Shown piece after piece: positions 17,655-26,468 of a stretch of 64,000 nucleotides of DNA. The stretch lies in NCBI RefSeq assembly GCF_002153425.1, contig NZ_KZ119600.1:841704-905703 (forward strand), in the 5' to 3' direction. Source of the DNA: Litchfieldia alkalitelluris (GTDB taxonomy: Bacteria > Bacillota > Bacilli > Bacillales > Salisediminibacteriaceae). A program made the position numbers and the translations under genes. Position 1 is the first letter of the stretch; every line of letters begins with the position of its first letter. Under the pieces are notes generated by a model, which saw nothing but the letters and a program-made list of their open reading frames with translations, was not told where the DNA came from and ran no database searches.

Positions 17655-18611
17655 ATGTCTGAACGACTAATCCGCCTCATTCGGATCATTATACTTATCC
17701 AGTCAAACCCAGGAATTACTGCCAAACAGCTTGCTGAGAAATGTGAGACAACCTCGAGGACAATATATAGAGACCTCGAAGTCCTGAGCGCTGCGCATAT
17801 ACCGATCATGAACGAAGGCTATGGCAAAGGGTATGAATATATCGGCGACTTTTCCATGTATCCACTTGATTGGACAGAGGACGAAGCCCTCGCCTTTACC
17901 ATGCTGCCGAAAATACAAGAACAAATTAGCCATCTTATCCCATCCGATTTTTACACGGCGTATGAAAAAGTGATGGCGACGCACCAGAAGGAGAAGAAGG
18001 ACCTTCAGAGCATGCTGCAAAAAATGGTGTCCATTATTCAAATGGGGACGCCGGCGTATCAGACCGAAAACAATAACTTCCTGTCCGAGGTAATTCAGGC
18101 GATCATGAACGAGCGGACGATTGAAGTCACCTATCACACCCAGAGCAGGAACGTGACGACAAAGAGAGCGCTGGATCCATATTACCTCATCCCGCGCGAT
18201 CACAGGTTTTACTTGATTGCCTTTTGTCATGAAAAACAGAGGTTTTTAACCTTCAGACTTAGTCGGTTTTTGGAGCTGGAACTAACCGAGCAGACGTTTT
18301 CAAAGCAAGAATTTAATCTGAAGGAGTATTTCCAGCACACATGGTCGATTATCCAAGGCACAGAGAAAATCAAATTCAAAGTCTTGTTTAGCAAAAGCAT
18401 TGCAAGGTATATCAAGGAAGAAGAATTGTTTGTCAAACCTGTGCTTACGGAGAAGAAAGACGGCAGCCTGTTATTTGAGGTCACCTTAAACCACGACCGA
18501 GAATTTCTACAATGGGTCATGCAATACGGTGCAGAAGCAGAAATTCTAGAGCCAGTGGAGTACCGCCAAAAAATGAAACAAAACCTCCAAACCTGGCTAG
18601 CAAAATACTAA
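17655..18611 (+). CDS. WYL-domain transcriptional regulator (DeoR/YafY type)
   Basis: 318 aa from ATG 17655, preferred because AAAGGAG (17637-17643) lies 11 bases upstream; the earlier ATG 17634 has no ribosome site. The N-terminal winged helix is about residues 1-60 (NPGITAKQLAEKCETTSRTI, YRDLEVL). The WYL domain is about 130-220 (ALDPYYLIPRDHRFYLIAFC) and the WCX-type C-terminus is 230-318. WYL proteins are ligand-responsive repressors or activators and are frequent near defence and DNA-damage genes. No obvious target gene is adjacent. It is bracketed by repeat copies 3 and 4. Confidence 0.88.
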   Translation: MSERLIRLIRIIILIQSNPGITAKQLAEKCETTSRTIYRDLEVLSAAHIPIMNEGYGKGYEYIGDFSMYPLDWTEDEALAFTMLPKIQEQISHLIPSDFYTAYEKVMATHQKEKKDLQSMLQKMVSIIQMGTPAYQTENNNFLSEVIQAIMNERTIEVTYHTQSRNVTTKRALDPYYLIPRDHRFYLIAFCHEKQRFLTFRLSRFLELELTEQTFSKQEFNLKEYFQHTWSIIQGTEKIKFKVLFSKSIARYIKEEELFVKPVLTEKKDGSLLFEVTLNHDREFLQWVMQYGAEAEILEPVEYRQKMKQNLQTWLAKY

Positions 18612-18616
18612 AAAAG

Positions 18617-18682
18617 TTCAGGGACCTGGTCCCCGACAATTCTGTGAACGTTCACAAAATTGTGCGGGACCAGGTCCCTGAA
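18617..18682 (-). repeat. 66-bp nested palindromic repeat, copy 4
   Basis: Left variable arm CCCCGACAATTCTG, centre GTGAACGTTCAC, right constant arm. It starts 6 bp after the WYL gene stop. Confidence 0.92.
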
Positions 18683-18693
18683 TAATTTAAGCC

Positions 18694-18722
18694 TTGCATT
18701 CCATCTCCTTCTCATGTATTAT
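18694..18722 (+). promoter_or_regulatory. Promoter upstream of the MarR-type gene
   Basis: TTGCAT (18694-18699), 17 bp, TATTAT (18717-18722), immediately after repeat copy 4. Confidence 0.5.
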
Positions 18723-18792
18723 CGTTTCATAGCTAACAGTTTTGAAAATTCAATTTAAAACAACTCATGAATTCCAATATAAATAGTCAAAG

Positions 18793-19317
18793 GTGGTGGT
18801 TCGTGTTTATACCTTTAACGATGAGGGAGAATTACTCCAAGAAGAGAAAGACACAATAAATCAACTGGCTAAAATGCCAATGGATATGCTGAATTACAAT
18901 GCTATTTCCGTTGTTACGAACATTTATCGAGTGGCACAAGGATTGAAAAACAAGATGGAACGAGAGGTTCTTTCGAAACAAGGCCTATCTTGGACTTCTT
19001 TTTCAATACTATATGATTTATGGATTTGGAATTCAGTAGAGACAAAGAAGTTAGCTGAATTAACTGCAGTGTCAAAAGCCACCATCAGTAACATCACAAA
19101 GACGTTAGAAAAGAAAGAACTTGTCTATAGAAAAACAGATACGCGTGATAGAAGAATAACTTATGTAATCATTACCAATAAAGGGAAAGAGGTAATGGAA
19201 GACCTCTATCCTAAGTTCCATCAAGGTGAAATAGAGATTGCCTCTATGTTAACCGAAAAGGAACAAAAAAATATATCTAAGTTATTAAGACGAATGATCA
19301 GACAAAATGATTTTTAA
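18793..19317 (+). CDS. MarR-family regulator, YwaE-like
   Basis: About 174 aa; the start is uncertain (GTG 18793 lies in an AAAGGTGG stretch, and ATG 18871 is an alternative). The winged helix is seen in SWTSFSILYDLWIWN, KKLAELTAVSKATISNITKT and the wing DTRDRRITYVIIT. It sits directly upstream of the T-box-tyrZ unit. The same neighbour order, ywaE next to tyrZ, occurs in Bacillus subtilis, which supports the YwaE-like label. Its ligand and targets are unknown. Confidence 0.8.
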   Translation: MVVRVYTFNDEGELLQEEKDTINQLAKMPMDMLNYNAISVVTNIYRVAQGLKNKMEREVLSKQGLSWTSFSILYDLWIWNSVETKKLAELTAVSKATISNITKTLEKKELVYRKTDTRDRRITYVIITNKGKEVMEDLYPKFHQGEIEIASMLTEKEQKNISKLLRRMIRQNDF

Positions 19318-19344
19318 AATAAAACAAATGAATATGAACCAAAA

Positions 19345-19660
19345 GTGATGATAGGAAATCCAGTAGGACATACCTCCCTGTTCCAGAGAGTCGATGGTAG
19401 CTGCGAATCGATACAAAGGTATTCTGAATTACATTCCTTGAGCTTCCTTTGAAAAAATTTGATGCCATCTTTGAAAGACTCCTAGATGCTTAGGGAGAAC
19501 TTTAAGAATCCGCAGTAGCCAGACAATTTTTTTCAAAGGACGGACGAGCCGTTATTCGATGAGTGGAAGAACAGAACAAAGACCGTTAATCTTCAAAAAG
19601 GGTGGAACCGCGTGTGTATCACGTCCCTTTATGAAGATAACGGTCTTCTATTTTATTTTA
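19345..19660 (+). ncRNA. T-box leader (tyrosine-responsive) of tyrZ
   Basis: The conserved T-box AAGGGTGGAACCGCG lies at 19598-19612. The terminator arms GACCGTTAATCTTC (19581-19594) and GAAGATAACGGTC (19633-19645) are followed by a T-rich run. Upstream is a stem I-like region. A TAC triplet at 19430-19432 in CTGAATTACATT is the likely specifier, matching Tyr. Uncharged tRNA-Tyr would stabilise the antiterminator. The 5' boundary is approximate. Confidence 0.9.
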
Positions 19661-19673
19661 GGAGGAATATGAG

Positions 19674-20918
19674 ATGAAAACGATAGTGGAACAGCTAAAT
19701 CAAGAACAATTATCTGAAGTGAGAAGGCAAATGGAGATTTACACGCAAGGAGTTCAAGAAATCATTCCATCAGAGGAACTCGAGGTCAAGGTGGCAAAAT
19801 CCATAATGAAAAATCGCCCACTAAAAATCAAATTAGGGTTAGATCCTTCTGCACCCGATGTCCATTTAGGTCACACTGTCGTTTTAAATAAACTAAGGCT
19901 GTTTCAAGATAATGGGCACGTGATTCAACTCTTGATTGGAGATTTCACTGGCAAAATTGGTGACCCTACAGGAAAATCTGTCGCACGAAAACAACTGACC
20001 GATGATGAAGTGAAGCACAATGCAAAGACGTACTTTGAGCAATTTGGGAAAGTGATGGATATGGAAAAAGTCGAGCTTCACTTTAACTCCAAATGGTTGT
20101 CTAAATTGAACTTTGAAGATGTAATTAATCTTGCTGGAAAAATTACAGTGGCTAGGTTGATGGAAAGGGACGACTTTGAAGAAAGGATTGCCCTTGGGAA
20201 GCCAATATCTCTACACGAGTTTTTCTACCCATTAATGCAAGGGTACGATTCAGTCGAACTTGAGTGTGACATAGAGCTTGGTGGAACAGACCAGCATTTC
20301 AATATATTGATGGGGCGCCATTTCCAAGAAAAGTTTGGCAGGGAAAAACAAGTTGCGATGCTTATGCCATTGTTGGAGGGGCTAGACGGTGTAGAAAAAA
20401 TGTCTAAATCAAAGAAAAACTACATTGGTATTGATGAACAGCCTCAAGATATCTACGGAAAAGCAATGTCAATTCCTGATGAATTAATGGTCAAATACTT
20501 TGAACTCATCACTGATTTTTCGCCAGATGACCTCGCAAAAATAAAGACTGATCTTGAATCTGGTGAGTTACATCCCCGTGATGCAAAAATGTTACTAGGG
20601 AAGACCATTGTGCGAATCTACCATGGTGAGGAAGCGGCAGATAAAGCAGAAAAAGGATTTATTTCTGTCTTCCAGCAAGGGGCGATGCCTGATGAAATCC
20701 CAACTATTGTGTGGGACGGAAAAAAAGAGGTGGCTGTCGTAGATTTATTGGTGGAGTTGGACATGTTGAATTCAAAGAGTGAAGCACGACGAATGATTCA
20801 AAACAAAGGTGTTAAAGTAAACGGTGAAAAGGTTGAAGACACTCATACAGTAATCTCAATAACAAATGACTTGGTCATACAGGTAGGGAAGCGGAAGTTT
20901 GTGAAAATTCATATTTAA
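19674..20918 (+). CDS. tyrZ: Tyrosyl-tRNA synthetase, TyrZ type
   Basis: 414 aa. A class I synthetase: the HIGH-type motif is [11 protein letters not shown], the KMSKS motif is KMSKSKKN, and the tyrosine pocket region has [13 protein letters not shown]. An S4 RNA-binding domain is at the C-terminus ([19 protein letters not shown]). The [11 protein letters not shown] form is that of the TyrZ/TyrRS-2 branch rather than the TyrS branch. The start ATG 19674 follows TTAGGAGG. Expression is set by the T-box leader just upstream. It charges tRNA-Tyr in the cytosol. Confidence 0.95.
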   Translation: MKTIVEQLNQEQLSEVRRQMEIYTQGVQEIIPSEELEVKVAKSIMKNRPLKIKLGLDPSAPDVHLGHTVVLNKLRLFQDNGHVIQLLIGDFTGKIGDPTGKSVARKQLTDDEVKHNAKTYFEQFGKVMDMEKVELHFNSKWLSKLNFEDVINLAGKITVARLMERDDFEERIALGKPISLHEFFYPLMQGYDSVELECDIELGGTDQHFNILMGRHFQEKFGREKQVAMLMPLLEGLDGVEKMSKSKKNYIGIDEQPQDIYGKAMSIPDELMVKYFELITDFSPDDLAKIKTDLESGELHPRDAKMLLGKTIVRIYHGEEAADKAEKGFISVFQQGAMPDEIPTIVWDGKKEVAVVDLLVELDMLNSKSEARRMIQNKGVKVNGEKVEDTHTVISITNDLVIQVGKRKFVKIHI

Positions 20919-20974
20919 TCAAGGCTGAGGTTGGTTGATAAATGGTTGTGGTTGATTAGATCGGGCCACTCATA

Positions 20975-21145
20975 TCAACCGCCTCTTTTTTTCTCTTCCA
21001 GAACGGATATGATTTCTATCCCTTTTCCGTATTCGTTTCGAATAGTTTTTCTAGCATCAACAGGCGTTCTAGCAGTGACGGATTTCCGCTGTTTTTCACC
21101 TTCAATCTCCAGTTCAACAATGAAGCATTTCGATCCACATCTCAT
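20975..21145 (-). CDS. Small conserved-looking protein, 56 aa
   Basis: A short gene convergent with tyrZ. ATG at 21143-21145 has AAAGGAGGTC at an ideal distance. The product starts MRCGSKCFIVELEIEG, is mixed-charge with two early cysteines, and contains TARTPVDARKTIRNEYGKG, which reads like a compact beta-beta-alpha protein. No membrane segment. I do not recognise the family; the strong ribosome site and sensible composition argue that it is real. Confidence 0.7.
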   Translation of the reverse strand: MRCGSKCFIVELEIEGEKQRKSVTARTPVDARKTIRNEYGKGIEIISVLEEKKRGG

Positions 21146-21299
21146 GATTAGACCTCCTTTTGTAGAAAAAACTATATTGGGTTATTACCAGGAATACAAT
21201 AGCACCAAACGAGTTTTCTAACTAAGATTATAAAGTGAAGAAAATCATTTGCATATACACAAGAACGAATTGATTCAAATTTATAATGAAAATATGGTA

Positions 21300-21328
21300 T
21301 TGACAAGATTAAAAGACAGGAGTAAAGT
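21300..21328 (+). promoter_or_regulatory. Promoter of the ktrAB leader
   Basis: TTGACA (21300-21305), 17 bp, TAAAGT (21323-21328), shortly upstream of the riboswitch. Confidence 0.7.
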
Positions 21329-21356
21329 ACGGTTATAAAAAATGAATAAAAGCCTT

Positions 21357-21540
21357 TTTATCGCTTAATTTGTGTAAACAAAGCGGAGGACCCAACTTTG
21401 GCAAGTATATTATTTGTCTTGGGGTGAATCTTGTATAAAGAGGGGGTACTCTCAACCCCTAACCCGACAGCTAACTTCGTAAGCGTAGCAGGAGAGAAAG
21501 GTCTGTCTTCACGGACCCTTCTTTAAGAATGGTCTTTTTT
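21357..21540 (+). ncRNA. ydaO/yuaA-type riboswitch (c-di-AMP) controlling ktrAB
   Basis: Conserved pieces of this class are visible in order: GGAGGACCCAAC, TTGGGGTGAATC, an AGGGGGTACTCTCAACCCC block, CCCGACAGCTAAC and CGTAAGCGTAGCAGGAGAG. A hairpin made from GGACC...GGTC with TTTTTT ends at 21540, directly before ktrA. In Bacillus the yuaA (ktrA) leader binds c-di-AMP and turns off K+ uptake genes; the same role is expected here. Confidence 0.9.
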
Positions 21541-21565
21541 CATGTGCAAAAAGGAGATGGAAGTT

Positions 21566-22228
21566 TTGGCAACAAGGAAACAGTTTGTTGTTATTGGATT
21601 AGGGCGTTTCGGTGGGAGTGTATGTAAGGAGCTTGTAAAACTAGGTAATGAAGTCCTTGCCATCGATAGGGATGATAAGAAAGTGAACGATTATGCAAAA
21701 TATACAACTCATGCTGTCGTTGGGGATTCTACTGATGAAAATTTACTTCGCTCGTTAGGAATTCGGAACTTCGAAAATGTTGTCGTCGCTATTGGTGATA
21801 ATATCCAAGCTAGTATTCTAACAACTTTATTACTAAAGGAGTCGGGAGTTAAGAACGTTTGTGTAAAAGCCAAGAACGATTATCATCATAAAGTTCTAGA
21901 GAAAATTGGCGCAGACAAGATAGTTCACCCAGAAAATGATATGGGTAGAAGAATTGCTCAGCAAATGTCAGATGAGAATGTGATAGATTTCATCGAGTTA
22001 TCAGACAAGTATAGTATTGTGGAGTTACTTGCCTCCATGAAACTCGAAGGGAAAACTTTAGTAGAGTTAAATATTCGTGCAAGTTTTGGAATAACAATTC
22101 TTGCAATCAAACAAGGGGAAACTATCGATATATCACCTTCGCCACAATATAAAATTTCTAATAAAGATCTTCTGATCGTGATCGGCCAGAATGATGATAT
22201 TAAACGTTTTGAAGATCAGGTGATGTAA
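21566..22228 (+). CDS. ktrA: KtrA, regulatory subunit of Ktr potassium uptake
   Basis: About 220 aa from TTG 21566, chosen because AAGGAG (21551-21556) is well spaced; in-frame ATGs at 21542 and 21557 have no or overlapping ribosome sites. The N-terminal RCK/Rossmann domain has the nucleotide motif VIGLGRFGGSVCKELVKLG with acidic AIDRDDKKV. A C-terminal RCK_C domain (about residues 135-220) is the known c-di-AMP binding part of KtrA. The stop abuts the ktrB start, so the genes are coupled. It forms a cytosolic octameric ring gating KtrB, responding to ATP/ADP and c-di-AMP. Confidence 0.95.
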   Translation: MATRKQFVVIGLGRFGGSVCKELVKLGNEVLAIDRDDKKVNDYAKYTTHAVVGDSTDENLLRSLGIRNFENVVVAIGDNIQASILTTLLLKESGVKNVCVKAKNDYHHKVLEKIGADKIVHPENDMGRRIAQQMSDENVIDFIELSDKYSIVELLASMKLEGKTLVELNIRASFGITILAIKQGETIDISPSPQYKISNKDLLIVIGQNDDIKRFEDQVM

Positions 22229-23560
22229 ATGAAAATCACTAATTTGCTTGGTAACTGGAAATTTTCCCCTCCGCAAATTTTGGCACTAGGTTTTCTTATC
22301 GTCATAATTTTTGGAACAATACTGTTAAAAACGCCCTGGAGTACCGTTGGAGGAATATCTTGGATAAATGCACTATTTACTGCAACCTCAGCTACAACGG
22401 TTACTGGTCTAGTTGTTGTTGATACTGGACACGACTTTACTGTTTTTGGTCAGGTCATCATCATGATTCTCATCAAAATAGGTGGATTAGGATTGATGAC
22501 ATTTGCCATTATGACTGTCTTACTCCTAGGGAAAAGGATTGGGATTAGAGAACGGCTACTGATTCAAGAATCATTAAACCAACATTCTATTGGTGGCGTC
22601 GTGCGTTTGGTAAAAATACTATTTATTTTTTCCATCGCAATGGAATTGATCGCAGCTGTATTTCTGTCAGTTCGTTGGATACCAGAACATGGTTGGGGAT
22701 TTGGAATCTATACAAGTATCTTTCATGCCATATCGACATTTAACAATGCTGGCTTTAGTTTATGGTCAGATAGCTTATCTGGTTATGTTGGAGATCCAAT
22801 CATCAACATTATTATCACTATTCTTTTTATCATCGGTGGAATTGGATTTACCGTTGTTTACGATGTGATGACCACAAGGAAGTTTCGATTATTAGCTTTA
22901 CATACAAAAATTATGTTAGTGGGAACACTCTTTCTTAATATTCTTGCCATGTTTGTTATATTTACATTAGAATACTCTAATCCAATGACACTTGGGGGAC
23001 TTACAACTGGAGAGCAGCTATTTGCAGCCTACTTTCAGGCAGTCACTCCTAGAACAGCCGGCTTCAACACGATTGAAATTGGTGATATGACTCCTGGATC
23101 CATTGTTTTCACACTACTCCTTATGTTTATAGGAGCAGGAAGTGCATCGACGGGTAGTGGTATCAAACTAACAACCTTTTTAGTCATCATATTTGCTGTG
23201 ATTTCCTATTTGCGAGGGAACCAAGAAACCATTATTTTTAGGCGAAAAATTAATGATGACATCATTCACAGAGCGTTAGCGATTTCCTTTATAAGTTTAA
23301 CGATTGTTTTTGCTTCAGTATTAAGTTTAAGTATCACGGAAAAGGCGCCATTTATCCACATTGTGTTTGAAGCATTCTCAGCTTTTGGTACGGTTGGTTT
23401 GTCAATGGGGCTAACAGATGATTTGTCATTTATAGGTAAGCAGATCATTATAACCTTGATGTTCATCGGCCGAATTGGACCATTAACCTTAGCCTTTGCC
23501 TTAGCCAAATCTTCGAAACCGTCAGTATCATATCCAAAAGGTGATGTCTTTACAGGTTAA
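22229..23560 (+). CDS. ktrB: KtrB, membrane subunit of Ktr potassium uptake
   Basis: 443 aa, full length. Multiple membrane helices with the four P-loop selectivity segments of the Trk/Ktr/HKT superfamily (TATSATTVTGLVV, HAISTFNNAGFSL, AVTPRTAGFNT, EAFSAFGTVGLSMG) and the GAGSASTGSGIK intramembrane-gate loop. It transports K+ (probably Na+-coupled) with KtrA. It starts immediately after the ktrA stop and is controlled by the c-di-AMP riboswitch upstream. Confidence 0.95.
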   Translation: MKITNLLGNWKFSPPQILALGFLIVIIFGTILLKTPWSTVGGISWINALFTATSATTVTGLVVVDTGHDFTVFGQVIIMILIKIGGLGLMTFAIMTVLLLGKRIGIRERLLIQESLNQHSIGGVVRLVKILFIFSIAMELIAAVFLSVRWIPEHGWGFGIYTSIFHAISTFNNAGFSLWSDSLSGYVGDPIINIIITILFIIGGIGFTVVYDVMTTRKFRLLALHTKIMLVGTLFLNILAMFVIFTLEYSNPMTLGGLTTGEQLFAAYFQAVTPRTAGFNTIEIGDMTPGSIVFTLLLMFIGAGSASTGSGIKLTTFLVIIFAVISYLRGNQETIIFRRKINDDIIHRALAISFISLTIVFASVLSLSITEKAPFIHIVFEAFSAFGTVGLSMGLTDDLSFIGKQIIITLMFIGRIGPLTLAFALAKSSKPSVSYPKGDVFTG

Positions 23561-23610
23561 CGAATAGTTTTGGAAAAATGAAGGTGGATAGGGCGCTTAG
23601 GGAAGATTCT

Positions 23611-23628
23611 ACTAGTTAGGTAACTAGT
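23611..23628. repeat. 18-bp palindrome ACTAGTTAGGTAACTAGT
   Basis: Perfect 8+2+8 dyad about 50 bp after ktrB and just before the tandem array. No T-run, so not a clear terminator. Confidence 0.45.
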
Positions 23629-23652
23629 AAAAACTCCAAGGAAGTGCCTGCA

Positions 23653-24155
23653 TGCTTGAATCGTGATCATGCCTAGGAAAATACATTGAATGCTTGGAAC
23701 GTGGTCATGACGAGGAAAATACACTGTATGATTGGAGCTTGTCATGACGAGGAAGTTCCTTCTTGCCTTTACATTTTAACTTTTAATGCCAAGGAAATTA
23801 CATTGAATGCTTGGAGCTTGGTCATGACGAGGAAAATACACTGTATGATTGGAGCTTGGTCATGACGAGGAAGTTCCTTCTTGCCTTTACATTTTAACTT
23901 TTAATGCCAAGGAAATTACATTGAATGCTTGGGCGCTTGCCATGACGAGGAAAATACACTGAATGCTTGGAGCGTGGTCATGACGAGGAAAATACACTGT
24001 ATGATTGGAGCTTGTCATGACGAGGAAGTTCCTTCTTGCCTTTACATTTTAACTTTTAATGCCAAGGAAATTACATTGAATGCTTGGAGTTTGGTCATGA
24101 CGAGGAAAATACACTGTATGATTGGAGCTTGGTCATGCCAAGGAAAATACACTAC
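23653..24155. repeat. Higher-order tandem repeat array (38-bp unit inside a 117-118-bp unit)
   Basis: The basic 38-bp unit begins TGCTTGGAGCGTGGTCATGA and continues CGAGGAAAATACACTGTA; starts are at 23653 (degenerate), 23691, 23808, 23926, 23964 and 24081. Units beginning at 23691, 23808 and 23964 extend to 117-118 bp with a block containing TTCCTTCTTGCCTTTACATT and TTTTAATGCCAAGGAAATTA. GTCATGAC palindromes recur in each unit. Open frames across the array lack ribosome sites and are probably not genes. Confidence 0.9.
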
Positions 24156-24250
24156 TTACCCAGCCCTTGTTTATTCCAAAGAGGTTCCTGCTTACCTGGT
24201 AACTGTTCATTATACTGTACCAGGAGCAGGAACTCTTTTTAAAAATGTTT

Positions 24251-24280
24251 GTTCGTTATAACAGTCGGTTACCAGCTAAC
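24251..24280. repeat. 30-bp dispersed repeat, copy a
   Basis: GTTCGTTATAACAGTCGG followed by TTACCAGCTAAC. Related 30-bp copies occur at 25241-25270 and 25370-25399, with the last 12 bases in the opposite orientation. The copies border the genes on either side. Confidence 0.6.
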
Positions 24281-24304
24281 TAAAAGCTAACTAAAAGGGA
24301 AAAC

Positions 24305-24994
24305 TTAATAAAACAGCTCATCAGAAGGATCTTGCCCCTGCATTTGATCTTGTGCAGATGTCATTCCTTGTCCTTGCTGAGCTTGGCTTTGTTGACCTTG
24401 GTTTGACATTTGTCCTTGTTGCTGACTTTGCTGACTCTGTTGTTGCAATTGATTTTGGGATTGACTTATTTGATCACTAATCTGATTTAACACGCTAAAT
24501 GATTGGAGTGATTGTCCTACATTATTTAGCATCTGTGTTGCTTGCTGAATATTTTGCTGCAATTGCTGGAACGTTTTTTGTTGCTGCTGTTGTGCCTGAG
24601 AGCTAAATTGTTGCATTTGCTGCACTAAATCACCAGTTTGTGCCTGTTGTTGTGATTGCCCTTGACCAGCACTAGAGGATCCCTGCTGTTGTGCAGACTC
24701 TAAATGGCTAAGGGAAGATTGAATGGACTCCAACTGATTTTTTAGTGGAGCAAGTTCTTCCCCTATCTCTTCATCAACAGCTCTTTCAATTTCAGCTTGT
24801 CTTTCAGCTCTTTCGATCATTTCATGAGTATCTCGTTCCAATGCGAATTCCTCCCTGAATGTATTATCATATCGTGGTGATGCTTTTACTGTTTCTTTTT
24901 CTGCATAAATGGGGGCAGGTGTTTTCCGCCTCATAAAAATAATCCCAATTACAGCAATTAATAACAAGATTGAGAATAGTGAAGCTATCTCCAT
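24305..24994 (-). CDS. Membrane-anchored Gln-rich protein, unknown function
   Basis: 229 aa from ATG 24994, chosen because GGAGGTGG (25001-25008) lies 6-7 bases upstream. One N-terminal membrane helix (SLFSILLLIAVIGIIFM) is followed by a basic stop-transfer (RRK), a charged region likely to form a coiled coil, then about 130 residues very rich in Gln and Ser. The Gln tract resembles low-complexity adhesive or prion-like sequence. The topology fits a membrane-anchored protein with a long flexible tail; which side it faces is uncertain. No family is recognised. Confidence 0.7.
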   Translation of the reverse strand: MEIASLFSILLLIAVIGIIFMRRKTPAPIYAEKETVKASPRYDNTFREEFALERDTHEMIERAERQAEIERAVDEEIGEELAPLKNQLESIQSSLSHLESAQQQGSSSAGQGQSQQQAQTGDLVQQMQQFSSQAQQQQQKTFQQLQQNIQQATQMLNNVGQSLQSFSVLNQISDQISQSQNQLQQQSQQSQQQGQMSNQGQQSQAQQGQGMTSAQDQMQGQDPSDELFY

Positions 24995-25240
24995 TTGCTG
25001 CCACCTCCACAATAAGCTTTATAAACTCATCGATTATAAAGCCAAGGTTATTTTTAGGCTGAAACGAAAATTATATTAGGTAAATTGGTCTCCAAAATAA
25101 GCCATCCTTTGTACATAAGGAAACCAAATAATGAGAATTTTGTTATGCGTTCTTTTAGGGGATAATGGCTGTGTTTAAGGGGGAAAGGAAGCATCGAAAT
25201 CTAAAGCATTATCAAAGGCTTATGTACCTAATTTCGATAA

Positions 25241-25270
25241 GTTCGTTAAATGAGTCGGTTAGCTGGTAAC
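25241..25270. repeat. 30-bp dispersed repeat, copy b
   Basis: GTTCGTTAAATGAGTCGG then TTAGCTGGTAAC. It is identical to copy c (25370-25399) except for one base. Confidence 0.7.
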
Positions 25271-25300
25271 TGTAGGTTTGTGGTGCCAGAATTAAATAAA

Positions 25301-25350
25301 AAGGTACCAAAACCTTATATTTAATCGAAGGTTTTGGCATCTTTTTTTTA
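25301..25350. terminator. Bidirectional terminator between copies b and c of the 30-bp repeat
   Basis: AAGGTACCAAAACCTT and AAGGTTTTGGCATCTT form a stem around an AT-rich loop. It is A-rich on the left and followed by TTTTTTT on the right, so it can serve the minus-strand aldo/keto reductase and any plus-strand transcript. Confidence 0.65.
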
Positions 25351-25369
25351 TTTTACGTTTTTTTTTCTT

Positions 25370-25399
25370 GTTCGTTAAATGAGTTGGTTAGCTGGTAAC
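25370..25399. repeat. 30-bp dispersed repeat, copy c
   Basis: GTTCGTTAAATGAGTTGG then TTAGCTGGTAAC, adjacent to the stop codon of the aldo/keto reductase gene. A related GGTTACCAGTTAAC occurs at 26506-26519 on the other side of that gene. Confidence 0.7.
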
Positions 25400-25401
25400 G
25401 C

Positions 25402-26325
25402 TTAAGGGAGTTTATTCCCTGCTGCTCGATAAAGGTTATACCATTCTTCACGAGAGAGATGGACTTCGCTTGCCTTGATACAATCAATTAGTCGACTTTC
25501 ATTCATCGTACCAATGACTGGTTGCATGTTCGCAGGGTGGCGTAACAGCCAAGCAATGGCAATTGTAGTATTAGATACACCATATTTTTCCGCAACCTCA
25601 TCAATCATCTTGTTTAATTCAGGAAACTTATCGTTTCCAAGAAAGACGCCCTCAAAGAAACCATATTGGAATGGTGACCAAGGCTGAATTGTAATATCAT
25701 TTAGTCTAGAGTAATCAAGCACACTTCCATCACGATTGACGGCAGCGTCATTTTCCATATTTACATTAATGCCGCTTGAAATCATGGTTGTGTTTGTAAT
25801 ACTTAATTGAAGCTGATTGGCCACAATTGGTTGCTTCATGTATTTGTTCAATAGCTCCATTTGCATTGGATTGTGGTTAGAAACCCCGAAATGCTTTACT
25901 TTTCCTGCGCTATGGAGAGTATCGAAAGCTTCGGCCACTTCCTCAGGTTCCATTAGTGCGTCAGGACGATGGAGTAGGAACACATCTAGATAGTCTGTTT
26001 TTAAGCGTTTTAGGATTTTATCTACGGAAGATATAATGTGCTCTTTTGAGTGATCATACGTTCCTACATCAGGACGAATACCGCACTTAGACTGGAGAAT
26101 TAACTTTTCTCGAACATCGTCATTCATATGAACCGCATCTGCAAATATCTCTTCACATTCACCTCTGCCATAGAGATCAGCGTGATCAAAGAAATTAGCA
26201 CCATTTTCAAGTGCTGTCTGGACAAAACTCTCTGCTTCTTTCTTGCCGAGGGAATTAATTCGCATACACCCAACGGCTACAACTGGTACATCTAACTTAC
26301 TGCTTCCAAGTTTAATTGTTCTCAT
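25402..26325 (-). CDS. Aldo/keto reductase family oxidoreductase
   Basis: 307 aa. The AKR active-site residues are visible: D47 and Y52 (FFDHADLYG), K80 (LQSKCGI) and H119 (FLLHRPD). The NADPH-binding C-terminal loop is seen in PVIGTMNESRLID. It is closest in style to the YcsN/YdhF subgroup (SRLNDITIQPWSPFQYG). A cytosolic NADPH-dependent carbonyl reductase; the substrate is not predictable. Probably transcribed alone, between 30-bp repeats. Confidence 0.92.
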   Translation of the reverse strand: MRTIKLGSSKLDVPVVAVGCMRINSLGKKEAESFVQTALENGANFFDHADLYGRGECEEIFADAVHMNDDVREKLILQSKCGIRPDVGTYDHSKEHIISSVDKILKRLKTDYLDVFLLHRPDALMEPEEVAEAFDTLHSAGKVKHFGVSNHNPMQMELLNKYMKQPIVANQLQLSITNTTMISSGINVNMENDAAVNRDGSVLDYSRLNDITIQPWSPFQYGFFEGVFLGNDKFPELNKMIDEVAEKYGVSNTTIAIAWLLRHPANMQPVIGTMNESRLIDCIKASEVHLSREEWYNLYRAAGNKLP

Positions 26326-26404
26326 TATTTTGGGCTCCTTTAGTAATCTATTTTGATTTTATGTAAGAAAAGTGATTGAGACTAAGTCAATTATAACAAA
26401 AAAG

Positions 26405-26468
26405 TTCAGGGACCTGGTCCCGCACAATTTCGTGAACGTTCACAGAATTGTCGGGGACCAGGTCCCGG
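26405..26468 (+). repeat. 66-bp-type palindromic repeat, copy 5 (right end truncated)
   Basis: Left constant arm (GGTCCCGCACAATTTCG), centre GTGAACGTTCAC, right variable arm AGAATTGTCGGGGACC. The terminal CCTGAA is replaced by CCGG. It lies upstream of the aldo/keto reductase gene and downstream of the DUF5667-like gene. Confidence 0.88.

Noticed and set aside
20931..21221. 96-codon plus-strand frame after tyrZ
   Set aside because: It is the shadow of the better supported 56-aa minus-strand gene.
23653..24155. Possible CRISPR array
   Set aside because: Units are near identical along their full length, without unique spacers, and no cas gene is near.
23929..24261. Open frame of 110 codons across the tandem array
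   Set aside because: No ribosome site; the frame exists only because the repeat unit lacks stops.
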